A stretch of 60,540 nucleotides of DNA from the NCBI GenBank assembly GCA_913055915.1, contig CAJXKL010000012.1, positions 1 to 60,540 on the forward strand, read 5' to 3'. Below the pieces are notes generated by a model, which did no database searches, was not told where the DNA came from, and saw nothing but the letters and a program-made list of their open reading frames with translations. Positions 1 through 6,086 of the stretch are shown in pieces. Every line of letters starts with the position of its first letter. Within the stretch, counting starts at the first letter, position 1. The stretch comes from an uncultured Candidatus Nemicrothrix sp. (lineage in GTDB: Bacteria > Actinomycetota > Acidimicrobiia > Acidimicrobiales > MedAcidi-G1). The position numbers and the translations under genes are program-made.

Positions 1-1823
1 TCGCCGCAGCTTCCTATGACGATGGCGGCACCCTGGTCATCGACAGGGCCGGTGTACGCGAGCACCTCAACGGTGTCACGGGCTACTCGGGCCTGATTGG
101 AACGATGGCATGTGACGCCTACGGCGACTGTTCGTCATCGAAGATCACCGTCATCCAAAACATCGACGTTGCCGACTACGAGGCTTCAACAGCCAACGTC
201 GTCTACGAATACGCACCCCTGGGCTCCAGCCAGGTCGGCGACATCGTCGCCGGTGCCGAGAAGCCCACCTACGGCGGCTCGGTGACCATCGGTGTCGAGG
301 CAGAGGCAACCGGCCTGCGTCCCTGGGAGGACGCCTGCTCGTCGCCCTGCTACAACATGATGATCGTCGTGTTCGACAAGTTGTTCGAGCAGAACGAGGT
401 GGGCTCCTACGTGCCGAACCTGGCAACCGGCATCTCCGCGAACGATGACTTCACGGTCTGGACGATGTCCCTGCAGAGCGGTGTCAGGTTCCACGACGGC
501 AGTGCATTCAATGCTCAGTCCCTCTCAGACATGTGGGCCATTCAGCAGGGTGGAGCCGCGGCAGCGGGTCACATCGCTGCAACGGGTCTTACCACGGTTG
601 AGGTGATAGGTGACCTCGAGGTCACCTACACGCTCTCCAAGACCAACTCGGCGTTTCCGAGTTACCTGTCACGCGCACCCCTGGGTATGGTGTTCGAGCC
701 GGGTGCTGCGGCAGCTGACACCGATGCGTTCAGCCTTGCACCGGTCGGTACGGGTCCGTTCGTGATTGAGTCACGTGACATCGACAACGAGACCATCTTC
801 ACAAGGAATCCGAACTACTGGCAGAAGGACATCTGGGGACGGCCGCTGCCGTACCTGGATAGCTTTGCCGTGCGCCCGATTCCAGACGAGACCACGAGGC
901 TGGCCTCCCTGACCTCGGGCACGGTGACTGCCATGCAGAGTCTCCGACAGGCGACTATCCGTGACGCCCGTGAGGCCGAGGGGATTACCCTCTACGAGTT
1001 CCAGGGCAACAACGCCGGTGGCGGTATGTTCAACGTGCTGCTGGCACCGTACGACGACGTTCGCGTTCGTAGGGGCCTGACGCTCGCAAACAACCAGGAG
1101 GCGGTAATTGAGGCGCTGGGTGGCAAGGGGATCTCTGGTCCCGGTACCCAGTTCTTCTCACCGGACAGCCCCTGGTGGTCACAGGCCGTGCACGACGCCT
1201 ACCCGCACTTCGACTACGAAGCCGGCAAGGCGCTCATCCAGGAATACGTGGACGATCCCGAGCGTTCCGATGGCAAGGCAGTGGGTGAGAACATCGAGGT
1301 CACCCTGTCCTGCCCACCGGACCCGACGCTTATCGCCGCCATGTCGGTGCTGGAGCAACTCTGGAGCGGAACAGGAATGGTCGACGTGACCTTGGTCAAC
1401 ACCGACCAGCAGACGCACATCAACGTCGCCCTGGGCCTCGCAAACGGCTTCCAGGGTGAGCACGGTGCACACTGCTGGCGTTGGGGTGGAGAGGACGACC
1501 CGTCGGTCGGTCTGGGTGATGCCTACGCCCCGTGGCAGATGTCGCCGCTGAACTTCTCGAACTACTCCGACGACGAGGCATCGGCTGCACTTGCCGAGGC
1601 CATCACAACCGATGACTTCGCCCGTCGCAGGGAGCTGTACGAGACGGTCGGCCTGGTTGGCGCCCGTGATGTGCCGATGTGGTACTCGGGTCACACGGCA
1701 ACCGTTATCGCCGTTGCCGACGGCATCGTCGGCCTGGACAACTGGATCACGGTCGACGGCCAGTTCGGTATCGGGCATCCCAACGCCGAGGGTCGTTGGC
1801 ACCAGGTCTGGTGGGACAACTAG
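1..1823 (+). CDS. Fused ABC solute-binding protein: LivK-like end + SBP_bac_5 domain (5' partial)
   Basis: The frame is open from the window edge (codons from base 3), so the gene is cut at its 5' end and the methionine at 105 is internal; 606 residues are visible. The first 75 or so resemble the C-terminal end of a type 1 periplasmic receptor of the branched-chain amino acid (LivK) kind, with DRAGVREHLNGVTGYSGLIG followed by a strand-rich tail. From about residue 90 (YGGSVTIGVEAE) to the end is a family-5 oligopeptide/dipeptide-type receptor, with RFHDGSAFNA near residue 162 and GTGPFVIESRD near 250. It should capture solute outside the membrane for the permeases encoded next. The mixed architecture is unusual. 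The family-5 half is clear; the LivK assignment rests on a short piece. Substrate unknown. Confidence 0.85.
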   Translation, partial: AAASYDDGGTLVIDRAGVREHLNGVTGYSGLIGTMACDAYGDCSSSKITVIQNIDVADYEASTANVVYEYAPLGSSQVGDIVAGAEKPTYGGSVTIGVEAEATGLRPWEDACSSPCYNMMIVVFDKLFEQNEVGSYVPNLATGISANDDFTVWTMSLQSGVRFHDGSAFNAQSLSDMWAIQQGGAAAAGHIAATGLTTVEVIGDLEVTYTLSKTNSAFPSYLSRAPLGMVFEPGAAAADTDAFSLAPVGTGPFVIESRDIDNETIFTRNPNYWQKDIWGRPLPYLDSFAVRPIPDETTRLASLTSGTVTAMQSLRQATIRDAREAEGITLYEFQGNNAGGGMFNVLLAPYDDVRVRRGLTLANNQEAVIEALGGKGISGPGTQFFSPDSPWWSQAVHDAYPHFDYEAGKALIQEYVDDPERSDGKAVGENIEVTLSCPPDPTLIAAMSVLEQLWSGTGMVDVTLVNTDQQTHINVALGLANGFQGEHGAHCWRWGGEDDPSVGLGDAYAPWQMSPLNFSNYSDDEASAALAEAITTDDFARRRELYETVGLVGARDVPMWYSGHTATVIAVADGIVGLDNWITVDGQFGIGHPNAEGRWHQVWWDN

Positions 1824-1849
1824 GCCGAAGGGCACTCTGAGACGCCTCA

Positions 1850-1879
1850 GGTGGGGCGGGGCCACGGCTCCGCCCCACC
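1850..1879 (+). terminator. Strong GC hairpin between receptor and permease genes
   Basis: A perfect 10-bp stem (GGTGGGGCGG with CCGCCCCACC) encloses a 10-base loop, 26 bases after the receptor stop and about 90 before the permease start. No T-run follows, so it may be a partial terminator or a 3' end stabiliser. In binding-protein operons such hairpins usually leave the receptor mRNA in excess over the permease mRNA. The role here is inferred. Confidence 0.6.
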
Positions 1880-1967
1880 GGGCGTTACAACTTCATATCC
1901 GCTCCCGCCGGGGAGGCCCTCAGAGTGGAGGGTCATGGTCCGGCCTCGACCGTGAGAATCGGCCGCC

Positions 1968-2921
1968 TTGGGCTCCTTCATAGCGATACGTCTGGTGAGG
2001 CTGGTGGCCACGCTGCTGGCCGTCTCGTTCCTGACCTTCCTGCTGGTGAACCTGCTACCAGGTGACGCCATCAACGCCCTCATTCCGATCGAGGCCCAAC
2101 AGGATCAGGAATACGTTGCCCAGGTGAGGGCCGAGTGGGGCCTCAACGACCCGATGCTGGTCCGATACGGAAAGTGGCTGGGCGATGCCGTTCGAGGCGA
2201 CCTGGGCGAATCGATAGTCACCTCGCGCGCCGTCAGCAGCGAGATCGCCCACCGCATTCCCGTCACAGGTGAGCTGATGATCGTGACCGTGGTCTTCTCG
2301 GTCCTGATGGCCGTACCGCTCGGGGTGATGAGCGCCTACCGGGAGGGTTCCAGGCTGGACCAGGTAATTTCAGGCGGCGCCCAGTTTGCGCTAAGCGTGC
2401 CCGGGTTCGTGGCTGGCCTTCTCTTCATCTACGTGTTCGCCATGAAGCTGGGATGGTTCCCGGCAACGGGATGGACCCGTATCTCCAACAGCATCTCCGG
2501 CAACCTGATGACGGTGACGCTGCCAGCCCTATCGCTTTCTGTCATCGAGGTGGCGGTCTACGCCAGGGTTGTCCGCTCAGACCTCGTGACGACGCTCAAG
2601 GAGGACTACATCCTCTCGGCCAGGTCAAAGGGCCTCAGGGACGGCTTTATCCTGTTCAGGCACGCCCTGCGACCCAGCTCCCTGACGCTTATCACGGTGG
2701 TGGGCCTCAACATCGGGCTTCTGCTCGGGGGAACGGTCGTGGTGGAGTTCCTGTTCGCCCTGCCGGGCCTCGGAAAGCGCCTTCTGGATGCAATCTTCCA
2801 GCGGGACTTCATGATGGTCCAGGGGATCACCGTGTTCGTGGCGATGGTCTACGTGGTCGTGAACACCCTCGTGGACCTCGTATACCTGGTGGTCGACCCA
2901 CGGATCAGGAAGGCCGACTGA
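1968..2921 (+). CDS. Peptide-type ABC transporter permease (DppB-like)
   Basis: Inner-membrane permease of the DppB/OppB family, 317 residues, the usual length. The N-terminus MGSFIAIRLVRLVATLLAVS is the typical first membrane helix, followed by the outer segment with LPGD and the RYGKWLGDAVRGDLGES block. The ATPase-docking EAA loop is near residues 213-233 (SARSKGLRDGFILFRHALRP). A TTG codon starts the gene; no better start lies near, and the next in-frame GTG would cut into the first helix. It should pair with the following permease to form the channel for the fused receptor upstream. The transported solute cannot be read from the sequence. Confidence 0.9.
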   Translation: MGSFIAIRLVRLVATLLAVSFLTFLLVNLLPGDAINALIPIEAQQDQEYVAQVRAEWGLNDPMLVRYGKWLGDAVRGDLGESIVTSRAVSSEIAHRIPVTGELMIVTVVFSVLMAVPLGVMSAYREGSRLDQVISGGAQFALSVPGFVAGLLFIYVFAMKLGWFPATGWTRISNSISGNLMTVTLPALSLSVIEVAVYARVVRSDLVTTLKEDYILSARSKGLRDGFILFRHALRPSSLTLITVVGLNIGLLLGGTVVVEFLFALPGLGKRLLDAIFQRDFMMVQGITVFVAMVYVVVNTLVDLVYLVVDPRIRKAD

Positions 2922-2922
2922 G

Positions 2923-3813
2923 GTGGACACGGCAGTCGACCCAGCAGTTGCCGCCAGGCGACCGTGGATCAGGCGTTTCGTGGCCAAGATGCCATGGGTC
3001 ACGCGCTTCTGTGCTTCGTGGCTGATCGTGATCGTGGCAGCGGCCGTGTTCGCCGACCTCATACCCGGCCTCGCCGATCCCAACTACCAGGGGTTCCTGT
3101 TCGGCGACGGGGCCACCAACGAGGGCCCGGGCCTGAGCCACTTCCTGGGCACGGACAACAACAGCCGCGACATCCTGGCCCGGATCGTCTACGGCGCCCG
3201 GGTATCGCTGACAGTGGCCCTTGCTGCTGTATTCATGGGGGTCGTGTTCGGTGGCTTCTTCGGATCGCTTGTCGGGTTCGTGCGCGGAAAGACCGATTCA
3301 ACCGTCATGGCCGTCGTCGACGTGATCCTGGCCTTTCCCGGGCTGGTCCTGTTGCTCACCGTCGTCACCCTGCTTGGCAGGCGGGACCTCGTCGTAATCG
3401 CCACGGTGATCGGCTTCCTCAGCATTCCCCCCTACACCAGGGTCGCCAGGGCCAACGCCCTCTCTATTAGCCGAAGGGAGTTCGTAACAGCAGCCCGAGC
3501 CATAGGCACGAAGAAGCGCACGATCCTGTTCCGCGAGGTCATACCCAACGTCCTGCCCACGCTGCTTGCCTACGCAATGGTCAACGCCGCCGTCATCATC
3601 CTTCTCGAGGGAGCGCTGGCGTTCCTCGGCCTCAGCGTGGAACCCCCCACCTCGTCATGGGGAACGATGGTCAACGCCTCACGCGTTGATCTCCAGATCA
3701 ACGTGTGGCCCGCCATCTGGCCTTCCCTCGCCCTCGTGTTCACCGTCTACTCACTCAACAACGTGGGCGACTGGCTGCGGCGGCTGCGCTCCGTCCGATC
3801 GGCGGCGCTCTGA
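2923..3813 (+). CDS. Peptide-type ABC transporter permease (DppC-like)
   Basis: Second permease subunit of the DppC/OppC family, 296 residues. It has the N-terminal cytoplasmic stretch and first helix typical of DppC, the conserved block HFLGTDNNSRDILARIVYGA (about residues 68-87), and an EAA loop AARAIGTKKRTILFREVIPN near 190. Start is GTG, one base after the stop of the upstream permease, so the two are probably translationally coupled; its own stop overlaps the ATG of the next ATPase (TGATG). Expected to form the membrane heterodimer with the DppB-like subunit. Confidence 0.9.
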   Translation: MDTAVDPAVAARRPWIRRFVAKMPWVTRFCASWLIVIVAAAVFADLIPGLADPNYQGFLFGDGATNEGPGLSHFLGTDNNSRDILARIVYGARVSLTVALAAVFMGVVFGGFFGSLVGFVRGKTDSTVMAVVDVILAFPGLVLLLTVVTLLGRRDLVVIATVIGFLSIPPYTRVARANALSISRREFVTAARAIGTKKRTILFREVIPNVLPTLLAYAMVNAAVIILLEGALAFLGLSVEPPTSSWGTMVNASRVDLQINVWPAIWPSLALVFTVYSLNNVGDWLRRLRSVRSAAL

Positions 3814-4910
3814 TGCCTGACAACGTGGCCAACAGCCCACTCCTCGAAGTGGACGACCTGCGAACCACCTTCACTATCCCAACTGGCGATGTGAAGGCGG
3901 TCAGGGGGGTCAGCTTCACCCTGGATCGGGGCAGGACCCTCGGCATCGTGGGAGAGAGTGGTTCCGGAAAGACCGTCCTGGCAAGGTCGATAATGCGCCT
4001 CAACCTGGGCACCAACGTGACCACCACGGGAACCGCAGCCTTCGACGGAAACGACGTGCTGACGAGATCGCCATCTGAGATGCGCCAACTATGGGGCTCC
4101 GAAATGGCCATGGTGTTTCAGGACCCGATGACCTCGTTGAATCCGCTGGTGCGAGTCCAGAGGCAGGTAACAGAGCACCTCTGTCGGCACCTGAACCTGA
4201 ACCGGTCAGAGGCAAGGCAGGCAGCCGTAGACCTGCTTCGGGAGGTCCGCATCCCCGATCCCGACACCAGGCTGCGTTCCTTCCCGCACGAACTGTCGGG
4301 GGGGATGCGCCAGCGTGTCTGCATCGCCGTCGCCCTGGCCTGTGAGCCGTCACTGCTGTTTGCCGACGAGCCGACAACGGCACTGGACGTGACGGTCCAG
4401 CACCAGATTCTGAACTTGCTCAGCCGGGAGCAGGCCGATCGGGAGATGGCGATGGTTCTGGTCACCCACGACCTGGGTGTCGTGGCGGGAAGAACCGACG
4501 ACACAATGGTCATGTATGCCGGGACAGTGGCCGAGTACGCGCCCACGGTGTCGCTCTTCGCTGACATGCGTCATCCCTATTCGGAGGCACTGATGCGATC
4601 GATTCCGCTCACCAGCTTTCCCAGTCACACGAGGCTGGCCGCCATCACGGGTAGGCCGCCGGACCTGATTGACCCACCGACCGGTTGTGCCTTCAGTCCA
4701 CGGTGTCCCTATGTCCAGGACCATTGTGTCAACGAGGCACCACCGTTGGTGGAGATCGACGATCCGGCACACCGTCTTGCCTGTTGGACGCCGGTGGGTT
4801 CACCAGAGGCCCTTACGGCCTTTGAGAAGAACCTGGCGGCTGGCCTGCCACAGGCGGTGGCAGTTGACGTCTCGACCACCTGGTCGCCGACCGGTGGGGT
4901 GGATGGCTGA
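3813..4910 (+). CDS. Peptide-type ABC transporter ATP-binding protein (DppD-like)
   Basis: Cytoplasmic ATPase of the DppD/OppD type, 365 residues. Walker A is GESGSGKTVLA (about residues 46-56), the ABC signature LSGGMRQRV near 160, Walker B LLFADEPTTALD near 181, and the C-terminal oligopeptide-transporter region carries the Cys-containing tail PTGCAFSPRCPY seen in this family. The ATG overlaps the stop of the upstream permease, which fixes the start; a longer frame beginning at 3705 would lie inside that permease gene. The stop overlaps the ATG of the following ATPase by one base. It should power uptake as a heterodimer with that second ATPase. Confidence 0.93.
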   Translation: MPDNVANSPLLEVDDLRTTFTIPTGDVKAVRGVSFTLDRGRTLGIVGESGSGKTVLARSIMRLNLGTNVTTTGTAAFDGNDVLTRSPSEMRQLWGSEMAMVFQDPMTSLNPLVRVQRQVTEHLCRHLNLNRSEARQAAVDLLREVRIPDPDTRLRSFPHELSGGMRQRVCIAVALACEPSLLFADEPTTALDVTVQHQILNLLSREQADREMAMVLVTHDLGVVAGRTDDTMVMYAGTVAEYAPTVSLFADMRHPYSEALMRSIPLTSFPSHTRLAAITGRPPDLIDPPTGCAFSPRCPYVQDHCVNEAPPLVEIDDPAHRLACWTPVGSPEALTAFEKNLAAGLPQAVAVDVSTTWSPTGGVDG

Positions 4911-5986
4911 TGGCTGGAACCGGAAAGGCCCATCTCCGCCCGGGCGATGATGTGCTGGTCACCGTCGAGGACCTGGTCGTGGAGTTTCCGGTTGGACGTG
5001 GCCGCACGGTAAAGGCAGTCAGCGGCATCAGCTTCGACATCAGGTCCGGGGAGACCCTCGGACTTGTAGGCGAGTCGGGTTGCGGCAAGTCCACAAGCGG
5101 CCGGGCGATCATCCAGTTGCCCCGACCGACCTCTGGAAGCGTCACGTTCAGGGGGGTCGACCTTGCGGATCTCTCAGATGAGGAGATCCGCCAGAGGCGA
5201 ACGCACATCCAGATGATCTTCCAGGATCCAATCTCGTCGCTGAACCCGAGGCGGACGGTCGGCGACATCGTGGCCGAACCCCTACGGGTCTGGGGCCCCT
5301 CCGATGCCAGTGAGCAAGAGGCCATAGTCGACCGGATGCTCGACTCTGTGGGTGTCGACCCCGACACGGCACGCGACAAACGACCCCACGAGTTCTCCGG
5401 TGGACAGTGCCAGCGCATCTCCATTGCCCGGAGCCTCGTGATGCTCACCAACCGTGGAAACCTCCACAGGAGCCGCAGGCGGAGCCGTAGTAGCAGCCGG
5501 AGTCGTGGTCGTGGTCGTGGCAGACTGCTGATCTGTGACGAGCCCGTGAGCTCCCTGGACGTGAGCGTCCAGGCGCAGATCCTGAACCTGCTCGAGGACC
5601 TGAAGGCCGGATACGGCCTGACCATGATGTTCATCGCCCACGACCTGGCAGTCGTGAAGAACATCAGCGACCGGGTTGCGGTCATGTACCTGGGCAAGCT
5701 CTGTGAGGTGGCCGACCCCGACACCCTCTACGCCGAGGCGGCCCACCCCTACACGGACCTGCTCTTGGGGTCGGTGCCCGAACCGGATCCCACCGTGGAG
5801 ATCGACGAGGGCCTCATCGAGGATGGTGAGTTGCCGTCACCCAGCAACCCGCCATCAGGGTGTCGCTTCCGGACCCGGTGTGAGAGGGTCACCGACCTCT
5901 GCAGCAGCGAGGAACCGCAGATGCGGGCAGTGGGGGATGACCACTTTGTGGCATGCCACCATCCCCTGGCTGCAGTGGCCGGGTAG
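4910..5986 (+). CDS. Peptide-type ABC transporter ATP-binding protein (DppF-like) with Arg/Ser-rich insertion
   Basis: Second ATPase of the importer, 358 residues. Walker A is GESGCGKSTSG (about 53-63), the signature FSGGQCQRIS near 162, Walker B LLICDEPVSSLD near 205-216. Between signature helix and Walker B its paralogue at 11963-12973 has six residues (AIDPEI); here there are 30, VMLTNRGNLHRSRRRSRSSS followed by RSRGRGRGRL. The extra bases (about 5438-5523) keep the frame but are repetitive. On the opposite strand they encode TTTTTTPAATTAPPAAP, a linker of the sort found after lipoprotein signal peptides. This looks like an inverted insertion or an assembly fault. The insert sits just before the Walker B strand, so activity is uncertain, although all motifs remain. 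Confidence 0.88.
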   Translation: MAGTGKAHLRPGDDVLVTVEDLVVEFPVGRGRTVKAVSGISFDIRSGETLGLVGESGCGKSTSGRAIIQLPRPTSGSVTFRGVDLADLSDEEIRQRRTHIQMIFQDPISSLNPRRTVGDIVAEPLRVWGPSDASEQEAIVDRMLDSVGVDPDTARDKRPHEFSGGQCQRISIARSLVMLTNRGNLHRSRRRSRSSSRSRGRGRGRLLICDEPVSSLDVSVQAQILNLLEDLKAGYGLTMMFIAHDLAVVKNISDRVAVMYLGKLCEVADPDTLYAEAAHPYTDLLLGSVPEPDPTVEIDEGLIEDGELPSPSNPPSGCRFRTRCERVTDLCSSEEPQMRAVGDDHFVACHHPLAAVAG

Positions 5987-6039
5987 GACCTGAGTTTGCC
6001 GTAGCCGCCCCCGTGGGCGATGATGACACATTCCAATGC

Positions 6040-6059
6040 TGCACGGTTCTGACCGTGCA
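6040..6059 (+). terminator. Inverted repeat between the two importer operons
   Basis: TGCACGGT and ACCGTGCA form a perfect 8-bp stem around a TCTG loop, 54 bases after the first operon's last stop and 27 before the second receptor's start. There is no T-run. It could end transcription of the first operon or be a regulator site for the second; the sequence alone does not decide. Confidence 0.4.
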
Positions 6060-6086
6060 CCTACCCCGACACCCATCTGGAGGGAA

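Noticed and set aside
3705-3812. Longer N-terminus for the first DppD-like ATPase
   Set aside because: Lies inside the DppC-like gene; the ATG overlapping that gene's stop gives the normal family start.
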